From: a virus
Length of the DNA: 28,415 bases
Reading direction: 5' to 3' (one strand)
Virus record (IMG/VR): IMGVR_UViG_3300032291_003201
Location: 1 to 28,415 of that record
Shown piece by piece: positions 6,675 to 14,518 of this stretch; position 1 is the first letter of the stretch, and every line of letters begins with the position of its first letter. Position numbers and translations under genes: made by a program. The notes under the pieces are model-generated. The model saw only the letters and a list, made by a program, of their open reading frames with translations, searched no databases and had not been told where the DNA came from.

Positions 6675-8534
6675 TTAAACAATTTCACACGCGCCACCAG
6701 CACAAGCTGCTTCACCACGAAGATCGGTGTTATCTTGTAACTCAATTACTTTTGTAAGGTCAACATTTTTTAATGTTGTTGATAATCTTTCAAAATCTTC
6801 TTTTGTACAATCTTCAAAAGGTGCTTGTGTGTAAGTTCCTCCGTTATATGGTAAAACTGATAATCCGTTATAGAATTTTCTGTTTTTCCACATCCAATCA
6901 CCAACTAAGTCCCACTCGTCTTCTTTAATTGAAACTGTTGCTGATACATTGTGAGTATTTTGTCCGGTTCTATGTCCAGGTTTAATCCATTCTTGTGATA
7001 CTTTTTTAACTCTCTCAAGCATTTGGAATACTGACTCATATCTCAAGATTGACCCTTCTGGTGCTCTTTGTGGGATTGTAATTACCGCAGTATCGTGTGG
7101 TCTAAAAAACTCATCTTCAACAAGTTCCGGGTGATTGATTGCAAGATATGTATAAATTGCCTCATTCTTCCCAACACGGATTCTTCTTAAATAGAAGTCA
7201 TTATGCCAAGCGTGGATTCCAGATGATGTTCCCAATACTAATGATGAGGTACCAGATGGTTTAACAGTTGTTGTTCTTGCTGATTTGTTAATACCAATAA
7301 GTCCGGCAACTCTTTCATTTTCTTCTTTAACCGCTTGAGCTGCTGCTTTCATATCATAACCTAAAACAACACCTGATCCAATTCCTGTCATTCCAACACC
7401 AATAAGAGCGTCTTTTTCTGTTGTTCTTTTCCAAACATCTCTTAAATAATGGAAGTCAGTATAACCAGCTTGTAGTGTTCCGATAAATGCCGCCCCTTTT
7501 ACTCTTTTTTCAAAATCTTCTTGTGACTCAAGATCTGAAGCGTTAACTTCACATAAGTTACAGAATTGGTAAGGACGAAGTGCAATCTCACAACAAGGAT
7601 TTGTTCCCCAATCTTTATCGTTTGATAAATAGATTCCTGGTTCTCCAGCTCCAGACAATTCAATTCGTTTCCAAAGATCCATAAAATATTCTTGTGTTAC
7701 TTTATGTCTTAATAGAACTGCTGAATTATTTGCTCTACCTCTTTGTGGGTTTTGTTCCCACCAGCTTCCAGATTTACAAGAAATCATTTCTTCATCATCC
7801 GCACTAAATAATGAAATAAGTGCTGCTCTACGAATACCACCAGCAAGTACCGCATCAGCGATATGACATACGATATCGTGTGTTTCAATAGGTGTTAATT
7901 TATCACCATCATTTTTGTTTTCCATAACCTTTGTGATATTGTGAATACAATCTTTTAAAGGTTGTGGTCCAGGTGCTTTTCCTCCTGATGTAACAAGAAG
8001 GGCTCCTTTTTGACGAATGTCTGAAAAATCAAATATCGGTGTTGAAGATTTAGCCCCCATATAAGATTCAATTAATACTTTAATTGCGTCTGCCCATCCT
8101 TCAATGGAATCACCAATTAGATATCTTCTTGTTCTTGTTGGGTTTGGTTTTTTAATTTCCGGTAGTTTATCTACGTGATGTTTTTGTACTGAAAACCCAA
8201 CGCCGGTTCCACCTAACAATAAAAACATTGTTTCTGAAAATGCGTCTGTGTGGTCTACCGGTAAATAAGCACAATTATAAACTCTGTTTGGTGAAATCTC
8301 AATTGGTTTACCGCCAAATTGTAATGATCTCATAGATGGTAAGATTTTCTTATCATATACCATTTTGTAGACGTTTTCAATTTCGTCTTTAATTTGTGGG
8401 TATTTTTTTTGGTGCATTTCTTTATTTCTTGTCACCAATTCTTCCCACGTCTCCCTTCTATTTAATTCTGGGACGAATTTAGCGTACTTCATATAGACAG
8501 TAATATCGCTCAATATTTTTTGTGAAATATCCAT
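6675..8534 (-). CDS. nrdJ: Adenosylcobalamin-dependent (class II) ribonucleotide reductase
   Basis: 619 residues. It reduces ribonucleotides to deoxyribonucleotides using a B12-derived thiyl radical, supplying DNA precursors. The active-site pattern follows the Lactobacillus leichmannii monomeric enzyme: Cys88 in RVYNCAYLPV (its Cys119), Asn312/Cys314/Glu316 in TNPCCEIAL (its Asn406/Cys408/Glu410), the radical Cys325 in PYQFCNLCEV exactly 11 residues after Cys314 (its Cys419), and the C-terminal shuttle pair Cys611/Cys616 in CAGGACEIV. The barrel segments HIADAVLAGGIRRAALISLF and KPSGTSSLVLGTSSGIHAWH are typical. It is about 120 residues shorter than the Lactobacillus enzyme, roughly half of that missing between the first two active-site cysteines, where the allosteric insertion lies. 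No small subunit is nearby, as expected for class II. The gene follows the helicase by 25 bases. Confidence 0.92.
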   Translation of the reverse strand: MDISQKILSDITVYMKYAKFVPELNRRETWEELVTRNKEMHQKKYPQIKDEIENVYKMVYDKKILPSMRSLQFGGKPIEISPNRVYNCAYLPVDHTDAFSETMFLLLGGTGVGFSVQKHHVDKLPEIKKPNPTRTRRYLIGDSIEGWADAIKVLIESYMGAKSSTPIFDFSDIRQKGALLVTSGGKAPGPQPLKDCIHNITKVMENKNDGDKLTPIETHDIVCHIADAVLAGGIRRAALISLFSADDEEMISCKSGSWWEQNPQRGRANNSAVLLRHKVTQEYFMDLWKRIELSGAGEPGIYLSNDKDWGTNPCCEIALRPYQFCNLCEVNASDLESQEDFEKRVKGAAFIGTLQAGYTDFHYLRDVWKRTTEKDALIGVGMTGIGSGVVLGYDMKAAAQAVKEENERVAGLIGINKSARTTTVKPSGTSSLVLGTSSGIHAWHNDFYLRRIRVGKNEAIYTYLAINHPELVEDEFFRPHDTAVITIPQRAPEGSILRYESVFQMLERVKKVSQEWIKPGHRTGQNTHNVSATVSIKEDEWDLVGDWMWKNRKFYNGLSVLPYNGGTYTQAPFEDCTKEDFERLSTTLKNVDLTKVIELQDNTDLRGEAACAGGACEIV

Positions 8535-8559
8535 TTTTATAAATTTAATTATTTTATTT

Positions 8560-9951
8560 TTAATTTTCTACTGATTTTGTTTTTTCTTTTTGTTGTCTCT
8601 TTTCCAACAATTCCTTAACCCTTTGTCGTTGTCTTTCTTCTTTTTGTTCTTCTAAACCTAAGAATGTGGTTGTGGATTCTGTATCAATATCAAGCATTGC
8701 ATTGTCAAATTTACAATTTTCAAATACCACACCGTCATCTCCAATACGAGACTTGGTAATTGCAATTGTGGCTAATTTCATTTCTTTTTGTTGTAATGAC
8801 TTAGCAACCGAAATAATAACGTGACCCACTTGTGCTTTTTTAATTGATCCACCCATTTGATCTGTTGTCACAACATCTGAAGAGATTGACGCTCTATTTC
8901 CTTGTGTTGCGGTCCAACCAACGATGTTTAATTCGTGACACATAGCTTCAAATGCTCTCATTACAGATCCTTCACTCTTCCATTCGTCTCCTAAGTTTTT
9001 ATCCGGAACAACACAATCAATGTAGTCCAAAATCACCATATCTATCTTAGTACCATCAGCAATCATCTTTCTAATCTCATTTTTAATCTGGAGCATTGTT
9101 TTGGTGTCAGATGGTAATTTTTTTAAGATTAACTCATTTGGCATAGATTCCTTGATTTCTTTTACTTTTTGCATTACCTCATCTTTCTTTTCTGACAATT
9201 CGTCAGGATGAATCTTTGTCCAAAGGGTAAAATGTTTCCTTTGTATCACTTTTGGGTTGTCTTCAAAAAATACCTGAAGAACATTAAATCCAAGGTTAAA
9301 TGCGTGGTTCGCAATCTTTGTTGTTAGAGTAGATTTTCCAACTCCAGTTGGTGCAAGTATTACACCAATTTCACCTTTAGCCAATCCTCCTTTCATTAGT
9401 CTATCGATACCAGGTATTCCCATTGGGATTGGGTGTCTATAATCGTCATCTAGCACTTGGTCTAGGTTTGAAAAGACATCCATAGCGCTTGTGTCTTTTG
9501 AACCAACCAATAAGGCTTCTCTTACCAATTCTTCCAGGGTGTCATAGCTTTCAAACTCTCCACCATCAATAATTTTTTGTGCCTTTTTCATCACTTTCTG
9601 TAACTCCTGTTGTTTACAAAATTTAAGTGCTTTTTCTTGTACGAAATCCACTCCCTCGATAGGTGCATCCTTGATTTTCTTAACAGTATCAAGGACAACT
9701 TTAATAGCAGTTTCCTGTTGTAATTCAGATTTGGCTACTTGTTCCAGAGTATCAAATGATGGTGTGTGATCGTATTTTTTATAATACTCTTTTACCATTT
9801 GGATGATAATTTTAAAATACTTATTTTCAAAATAACTATTCTCAATTACATCAATGATTGAATGTGAAAATTCTTTGTCTACAATAATTTGGTTAAGTAA
9901 TTGAATTTGAAAATTGTTTCCGAGATACTCAAAGTTTTTGTTAGTCGCCAT
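8560..9951 (-). CDS. gp41: Replicative DNA helicase, DnaB/gp41-like
   Basis: 463 residues, close to T4 gp41 (475). It unwinds DNA at the phage replication fork as a hexamer. The N-terminal helical domain (1-150) precedes a RecA-type ATPase: Walker A APTGVGKST (200-208), catalytic Glu230 after a strand (VLQVFFED), Walker B MVILDYID (305-312), the motif ATQGNR (348-353) with its sensor Gln, and GSIKKAQ (368-374). The last 35 residues are a Lys/Glu/Gln-rich helix, probably a disordered tail or primase contact. The ATG at 9951 is preceded by an AT-rich leader without a Shine-Dalgarno sequence; a GATAAATA motif (plus strand) lies at 9974-9981. No primase gene is in the window. Confidence 0.93.
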   Translation of the reverse strand: MATNKNFEYLGNNFQIQLLNQIIVDKEFSHSIIDVIENSYFENKYFKIIIQMVKEYYKKYDHTPSFDTLEQVAKSELQQETAIKVVLDTVKKIKDAPIEGVDFVQEKALKFCKQQELQKVMKKAQKIIDGGEFESYDTLEELVREALLVGSKDTSAMDVFSNLDQVLDDDYRHPIPMGIPGIDRLMKGGLAKGEIGVILAPTGVGKSTLTTKIANHAFNLGFNVLQVFFEDNPKVIQRKHFTLWTKIHPDELSEKKDEVMQKVKEIKESMPNELILKKLPSDTKTMLQIKNEIRKMIADGTKIDMVILDYIDCVVPDKNLGDEWKSEGSVMRAFEAMCHELNIVGWTATQGNRASISSDVVTTDQMGGSIKKAQVGHVIISVAKSLQQKEMKLATIAITKSRIGDDGVVFENCKFDNAMLDIDTESTTTFLGLEEQKEERQRQRVKELLEKRQQKEKTKSVEN

Positions 9952-9990
9952 ATATTTTTCTTATGTTAGTAATGATAAATACTACTAGTT

Positions 9991-10434
9991 TTAGATAAAT
10001 TGTGGATAAAAATAATTAAATTTTTTACCTGAAAAAATGTCAGTAAGTTCCGACAATATACTTTTCAGCTTTGGACGTAGGTCTACGGTATATCTCACCT
10101 TTGGTGGGTACACTTTTGCGTCAAATGATCTCTGACAAATTGTCATATTATCTACCTTAATATAAAGGTTGAAATTTTCATCTCCCTCCGTAATTGATGT
10201 GTTTAATACATCCGGATTTTCCATAATCTCATATTTGTTCTCCAACATATAAACTACGGATCTCATTTTTAAATCAGTTTGTAGGGAGTTACAAAAAGAT
10301 TTGATGTAGTCATAAAACTCTTCTGATTTGTGGGCGTTTTTGTTAAACCCTTTAACATTGAAAAATCTTTGTACTACGATGTTGTCATTACACATTAACA
10401 AAAATTCAACTTTTGTTACATCTTGTTCTCTCAT
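9991..10434 (-). CDS. Conserved-position unknown between RNase H and helicase genes
   Basis: 147 residues; I do not recognise the family. It looks like a soluble alpha/beta protein: an N-terminal strand (VEFLLMCNDNIVVQRFF, residues 9-25), a helix around 37-55 with FYDYIKSFCNSLQTDLKM, and a second beta-rich half (FNLYIKVDNMTICQRSF, then RYTVDLRPKLKSILSEL). There is no membrane segment, signal or metal cluster; its three Cys are scattered. It sits 4 bases after the RNase H gene and 39 bases before the helicase gene, so it is embedded in the replication run and probably translated with them. A helicase loader or replication accessory role would fit the position (T4 gp59 neighbours such genes), but no gp59 resemblance is visible and I do not claim it. 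Confidence 0.75.
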   Translation of the reverse strand: MREQDVTKVEFLLMCNDNIVVQRFFNVKGFNKNAHKSEEFYDYIKSFCNSLQTDLKMRSVVYMLENKYEIMENPDVLNTSITEGDENFNLYIKVDNMTICQRSFDAKVYPPKVRYTVDLRPKLKSILSELTDIFSGKKFNYFYPQFI

Positions 10435-10438
10435 TTTT

Positions 10439-11455
10439 TTACTTTTTTGGTTTGTTTCTAAAATTTGTTTTTTCTTTTCTCGATAGTTTTAAAAATGGTC
10501 TTAAAAAATTTACCCAAGCGTCGTCACCTTTTGGTAGAAATTTAAAGAATCCGTCCTCCATCATCATTCTAATTAAGTTTCTATGTCCTCTTCCGTCTGG
10601 ATCCAACGACTCGGAGTAATATAAACTAACTAGTTCTTTTCCTTCATCTGAAATAAGTGGGTTTGCAAGATCCACCAACTTCTCATTTATGATAAAAAAC
10701 TCTTCTCCAAAAATCCCTTCTTTGGTTTTACCACTAAGTAAATTTTGTAAGGCAACATTTCCTTTTTGTTCTGTTAACAACTTTTCAGCCTTGGTTAAAA
10801 TATCGGTATATTTAACTTCACTTTCAAGTATTTCTGGAAATAATTTAAGAAATGTTTTTTCACCTAAATAAAAGATACCATCAATATTATCCGAACTATC
10901 ACCGGTTAATATTTTGTAGGTTTTAATATTATAGTGGGGGATTTCAGATGAATCCATCTTAATTCCATCCCCCAGTTTATAATATCTCTTTTGTTGTGGT
11001 GAGTATATAGAGACCCTATCAGAAATAAGTTGTGTTAAATCCCTATCCGAAGAAAAAATAGTCTTATCTTCATCCTGGGATATTTGACAATAGTAAGCAA
11101 CCAAATCATCGGCCTCTGATTGTTCAACTTCTAATTGTCTTACAAACATTTCTTCAAGGTATTGTTTTACCCTTTCTTTTTGTTTTAAAAAAGATTGTTC
11201 TTTAAAATCTTCTTCGTCTTTTTGTTTACGATTTAATTTGTACTTTGGGTATATAATTCTTCTTTGTGAAGAGCCGGTCTCACTATCCCAAAACACAACA
11301 ACTTTATTGTAGTTACTTTCTTCTAAAAATCGTCTTAGAGTATTTAAAAAATGCCAAGTACCACCAACGTGTTCACCTTTGTTAAAAAAGTCTCTAACAC
11401 CGTGGAAACCGATTTTTAGAAGGTTATTACCATCTACCAATAAAGTTTTAGTCAT
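10439..11455 (-). CDS. rnh: 5'-3' exonuclease / RNase H (FEN family)
   Basis: 338 residues; T4 RNase H is 305. It removes RNA primers and flaps during lagging-strand synthesis. The acidic metal-ligand motifs of the FEN/PIN family are all present: LLVDGNNL (Asp8), VVFWDS (Asp57), VEQSEADDLVAYY (Glu114, Asp116, Asp117), FSSDRDLTQLI (Asp137, Asp139) and LTGDSSDNIDGI (Asp186, Asp189), followed by the helix-hairpin-helix-like segment FYLGEKTFLKLF. The start overlaps the end of the methyltransferase gene by 8 bases, indicating translational coupling. The C-terminus is a basic tail (SRKEKTNFRNKPKK), perhaps for DNA or gp32 contact. The residue set is complete, so the enzyme should be active. Confidence 0.93.
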   Translation of the reverse strand: MTKTLLVDGNNLLKIGFHGVRDFFNKGEHVGGTWHFLNTLRRFLEESNYNKVVVFWDSETGSSQRRIIYPKYKLNRKQKDEEDFKEQSFLKQKERVKQYLEEMFVRQLEVEQSEADDLVAYYCQISQDEDKTIFSSDRDLTQLISDRVSIYSPQQKRYYKLGDGIKMDSSEIPHYNIKTYKILTGDSSDNIDGIFYLGEKTFLKLFPEILESEVKYTDILTKAEKLLTEQKGNVALQNLLSGKTKEGIFGEEFFIINEKLVDLANPLISDEGKELVSLYYSESLDPDGRGHRNLIRMMMEDGFFKFLPKGDDAWVNFLRPFLKLSRKEKTNFRNKPKK

Positions 11456-12470
11456 TTAATTCTTCGTTTGATTGGTTTGACAATACTGGTTCTTTTTCTA
11501 CAATGTAGTCTCCAAGAAATTCACTAAAGATTGCTTCCATTACAGGTACACATATTGAGTTACCGGCAAGTGAGACATGTCCTTTTGTTGATAATGATGT
11601 TGTTAATAATAAATCAATATCTTCGTCACGAACACCCATAAATCTATAACCTTCTCTTGCTGTGATATTTCTTACTCTACCGTCTTCAGTCATAATTTGT
11701 GGTGATCCGCTTGTTGTAAGACAAGGTGAGCAACCGTCAACAGAGTATATTCTTCTTGCTTGATCATAACTAACATCATCTCTTCTTGCAATCAATCTAC
11801 AAACAGAGTTACCTTTTGGTTGATGGTTGGTATATTGACAATCAATAAATAATTCTGGGTCCTGTGTGTCCTCAATAAAAGGTCTCATCGGAACTCTTGT
11901 TTTTTTGTGATTGTCAACATTTTCCATTCTTTGTTTTACATCTTCCCTTTCACCATCTAAAACTGAAATCATAAACACTCTTTCTCTATTTTGTGGACAA
12001 CCAAAGTCGGCACCATTAAGTAATTTCCAATATGATGTATAACCAAGACCTCTTAAAAAATAGATATGTTTTTTAAAATTATCATAATGGTTTTTTGAAA
12101 TTAGGTTTTTAACATTTTCCATTAACAAATACTTTGGTCTATTTGTTGACAAAATTCTTTCAACATCAAATAACAACCCACTTCTAGTCCCTTCTTTAAT
12201 ACCTCTTTGAACTCCTGAGATTGAAATGTCTTGGCAAGGGAATGAATATGTTAACAAATCACATTGTGGAAAATTCTTGTGATCAACTTTTGTTATATCA
12301 CCCAAATTACCCATTTGTGATTGATGTAAAACATCATAACACTCATTGGCTTGTTTGAAGTTGTCGCAATTTGCAACAACTTCGTAATCAACGCCAATAT
12401 ACTTTAAAGCCAATTCTTGTGTTCCGTATCCGGAAAATAATGAGATAACTTTTAACTTATTCTTGTTCAT
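11448..12470 (-). CDS. DNA (cytosine-5) methyltransferase
   Basis: 340 residues with a complete C5-methyltransferase motif order: motif I LFSGYGTQELAL (residues 11-22, SAM binding), motif IV YSFPCQDIS (75-83, catalytic Cys79), motif VI LLMENVKNL (115-123), motif VIII QNRERVF (160-166), a recognition region around 200-260 with SPCLTTSG (248-255), REGYRFMGV (272-280), and motif X GHVSLAGNSICVPV (297-310). It transfers a methyl group to cytosine in a specific site, which I cannot predict. There is no cognate restriction enzyme nearby, so protection of phage DNA against host restriction is the likeliest role. It overlaps uvsX by 14 bases upstream and rnh by 8 bases downstream, so it is built into the replication operon rather than inserted with its own control signals. 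Confidence 0.92.
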   Translation of the reverse strand: MNKNKLKVISLFSGYGTQELALKYIGVDYEVVANCDNFKQANECYDVLHQSQMGNLGDITKVDHKNFPQCDLLTYSFPCQDISISGVQRGIKEGTRSGLLFDVERILSTNRPKYLLMENVKNLISKNHYDNFKKHIYFLRGLGYTSYWKLLNGADFGCPQNRERVFMISVLDGEREDVKQRMENVDNHKKTRVPMRPFIEDTQDPELFIDCQYTNHQPKGNSVCRLIARRDDVSYDQARRIYSVDGCSPCLTTSGSPQIMTEDGRVRNITAREGYRFMGVRDEDIDLLLTTSLSTKGHVSLAGNSICVPVMEAIFSEFLGDYIVEKEPVLSNQSNEELND

Positions 12471-13467
12471 AAACTTTTTCTTCTTTTAAATCAAATTCAC
12501 CATCTACACCAATAATATTTTTCCAATATTCGGCATACTCACTTTTGTAAGTCTCAATAGACTTCTTTTCTTCTGTAGCATCTTTTCCAGGTAAAAACCC
12601 GTGTGGGGTTACAATAATCTTACCATCTTCAAAACCAAGTCCATTTATATGATTTTTCATAACCGATACTTTTGTTCTTGATGCAAACTTAACAGTTCGT
12701 TTGTCTTTTGTTGCTGTAATTTTTGTTGTTCCCGCACCTTTTTGATTTCCATATAAAAATACCAAAGATGAATTTAACCAAATTGCCTCACCACCTTTAG
12801 CTTTAATTTTTGGTTGACCAAATGGATTATCTGGTAACTCAACCCAAGGTTGGTTTACAATAATTAAAGTATTTTCAAACTTTGAGTCAGCTTTTCTTGA
12901 CCCGGAAATTCTTTGGTTAATACCCATACCAATTTTATCGGCTAATACGCTAGCGTTATGTTGTTTACCACCTTTACCTTCATAAGTCATTTTACAAGGA
13001 ACAGAACCAACAGAATCCCACATAATACATAATGAATAATCAAGTTCACCTTTTTCTTGAGCATCTAACAAATCATTAATATAGTCTGTAATTTGTTCAA
13101 TATAACTAAAATTATTATTGAATAAAAAGAATCCGTCCCAAGTTAATTCACCGGTTTCTTCATCAACAACTTCTTCACATTCAAACCCCATAAGTTTTGA
13201 GTGTTCAAAAGACCATTTTTGTTCTGTAATAATAAAAACTGGAAGAATTTCTTTTTTCTGAGCATCAACAGCCGTTTTTACAAGTGCTGTTGTTTTACCA
13301 GTATCAGAATGTCCCAAAAACATATTGATATGTCCCATCGCAGGTCCTGGAAGACCAACTGCATCTAAAAATGCTGGTCCTAAATCAAAGTATCTTTGTG
13401 GTTTGTATTTTGCGTCCGAAGAGAATTTTTTCTTTATCGAACTAAAGTCATTTTTCTTAATTGCCAT
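12457..13467 (-). CDS. uvsX: UvsX/RecA-like recombinase
   Basis: 336 residues; T4 UvsX is 391. It forms filaments on ssDNA and catalyses strand exchange for recombination-dependent replication. The N-terminal GPAFLDAVGLPG leads into Walker A LGHSDTGKTT (residues 51-60), catalytic Glu82 in TEQKWS, Walker B YSLCIMWDSVGS (144-155), the NQPW motif (205-208) and the Gly-rich loop KAKGGEAIWL (222-231). The final 40 residues are acidic and helical. The gene begins just after a strong bidirectional-looking terminator and is first in the run uvsX - methyltransferase - rnh - unknown - helicase - reductase. Its upstream sequence has a purine run but no clear Shine-Dalgarno sequence. Confidence 0.92.
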   Translation of the reverse strand: MAIKKNDFSSIKKKFSSDAKYKPQRYFDLGPAFLDAVGLPGPAMGHINMFLGHSDTGKTTALVKTAVDAQKKEILPVFIITEQKWSFEHSKLMGFECEEVVDEETGELTWDGFFLFNNNFSYIEQITDYINDLLDAQEKGELDYSLCIMWDSVGSVPCKMTYEGKGGKQHNASVLADKIGMGINQRISGSRKADSKFENTLIIVNQPWVELPDNPFGQPKIKAKGGEAIWLNSSLVFLYGNQKGAGTTKITATKDKRTVKFASRTKVSVMKNHINGLGFEDGKIIVTPHGFLPGKDATEEKKSIETYKSEYAEYWKNIIGVDGEFDLKEEKVYEQE

Positions 13468-13492
13468 ATAATTTTCTTTTTAAAAAGATAAG

Positions 13493-13530
13493 AAAAAATG
13501 GGTACATAGTCCACCTATATACCCATTTTT
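13493..13530 (-). terminator. Strong terminator between the gp32-like gene and uvsX
   Basis: A 16-bp stem with a single G-U pair and a 5-base loop (GTGGA on the minus strand), flanked by A/T runs on both sides, starts 12 bases after the gp32 stop. On the minus strand it ends in a T run; the A run on the other arm would let it work in both directions. It isolates gp32 transcription from uvsX. Confidence 0.9.
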
Positions 13531-13542
13531 ATTTAGAATTTT

Positions 13543-14406
13543 TTAGAATGGTAACTCTTCATCAACATCATCACCGGCTTGTGGATCTTCAACTTTTGTT
13601 TCAGTTTTTGTTTTTCCACCACCCATTGAGATTTCTTCTTCAGAAGTATTACTATAGATGTATTTTCCAGCATCTGAATCCCATCTTGGTGTTTCACCGC
13701 GAGCAATAGCTTCAAGGTATTCTGCAGGTTTTTTAGAGTAAACATCTTCCCAAGTAAGTTCGTCTTCTAACCAAGATGTCATAGTTTCTTCGTCTTCGTG
13801 AACAGTAGATGGGTCATCATACATAACTGTTTGAATTACAGTGTAGAAGGCACCTTTTGGTGTTTTTGCTTTTGTTAATTCAAGGATAAGGTCTCTTCCT
13901 TTATCGGCATCGGCAACATCACCTTTTGCTTTATAGATAGGAATGATTTTATCAAAAATACCTTCTTGTTTGTAATTGTGTTTAAATCTCCAAAATTTAG
14001 GTCCGTCTTGCTCGTTGTCACGGTCAATTACCTTAACAATATAAAACTTACGAGGTTTGTATTGTTTTGCCAATTCTTTGTCAGATTCTTTACCAGTTGA
14101 CATAAGAACATCATAAACTTCACTTAAAGGTGAACGTTCATTGTCATTCTTTCCTGGATCATAAAATTTCTGCCATTTTCCGTCCACAAGAATTTCGTGG
14201 AACCATACCTCTTTAAAAGGTGAAGATCCGTCTGGAGTTGGTAAAATACGGATTTTCTTTTGTGCTTGCTTTTCGTTGTCTTTAAGTATTGCAGCAAAAT
14301 ACTTTTTCATTCTGTCCTCTTGGGACATTTTTGATGTGGATGAACCACTTTGTTTTGAGCTTTCATACTGAGCCAAAACTGCATCTAAAACATTGTTTGT
14401 CGCCAT
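13543..14406 (-). CDS. gp32: Single-stranded DNA-binding protein, gp32-like
   Basis: 287 residues; T4 gp32 is 301. It coats ssDNA and organises replication and recombination proteins. The basic N-terminus (DRMKKYFAAILKDNEKQAQKKIRILPTP, in part residues 31-58) precedes an OB-fold-type core with KEVWFHEI, RKFYIVKVIDRD and FWRFKHNYKQ. The C-terminus is acidic, ending DDVDEELPF, like the protein-interaction tails of SSBs. Unlike T4 gp32 it has no cysteine at all, so the T4-type zinc site is absent. The gene is alone between two strong terminators with its own promoter, which fits a protein needed in large amounts. The leader before the ATG is an alternating AT run with no Shine-Dalgarno sequence, a possible site of self-repression. 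Confidence 0.88.
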   Translation of the reverse strand: MATNNVLDAVLAQYESSKQSGSSTSKMSQEDRMKKYFAAILKDNEKQAQKKIRILPTPDGSSPFKEVWFHEILVDGKWQKFYDPGKNDNERSPLSEVYDVLMSTGKESDKELAKQYKPRKFYIVKVIDRDNEQDGPKFWRFKHNYKQEGIFDKIIPIYKAKGDVADADKGRDLILELTKAKTPKGAFYTVIQTVMYDDPSTVHEDEETMTSWLEDELTWEDVYSKKPAEYLEAIARGETPRWDSDAGKYIYSNTSEEEISMGGGKTKTETKVEDPQAGDDVDEELPF

Positions 14407-14418
14407 ATATATATATAT
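14405..14418. repeat. Alternating AT dinucleotide run at the gp32 start
   Basis: Seven AT units run directly into the gp32 initiation codon. It is an unstructured AU-rich mRNA segment, the kind of site T4 gp32 binds to repress its own translation; that role here is inference. Confidence 0.6.
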
Positions 14419-14440
14419 TAATTAAAAGTTTACAATAGAA

Positions 14441-14469
14441 AATATAAGTTAAATTAGTGTCGCAGTCAA
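14441..14469 (-). promoter_or_regulatory. Sigma70-like promoter of the gp32-like gene
   Basis: On the minus strand a TTGACT -35 box (plus 14464-14469) and a TATATT -10 box (plus 14441-14446) are separated by exactly 17 bases, each one mismatch from the E. coli consensus. It lies between the preceding terminator and the gp32 start, giving a predicted leader of about 28 bases. If the host is Bacteroidota, whose promoters differ, the match may be partly fortuitous. Confidence 0.6.
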
Positions 14470-14478
14470 TAAGGTATT

Positions 14479-14517
14479 AAAAAAAATAGTTTAAGGTCGC
14501 AAATTACGACCTTAAAC
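14479..14517 (-). terminator. Strong terminator after the Pro/Gly-repeat gene
   Basis: A perfect 11-bp stem (GTTTAAGGTCG and CGACCTTAAAC) with a 7-base loop is followed on the minus strand by TA and eight T residues. It starts next to the stop codon at 14519 and closes the baseplate/tail transcript. Confidence 0.92.
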
Positions 14518-14518
14518 A

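Noticed and set aside
9991-10434. gp59-type helicase loader
   Set aside because: Only the position next to replication genes supports it; length and sequence show no recognisable gp59 features.
13533-13745. Second minus-strand frame inside the gp32-like gene
   Set aside because: It overlaps the gp32 acidic tail in another frame and extends into the terminator stem; it has no family features. Frames at 2334-2540 and 25236-25481 were dropped for the same reason.
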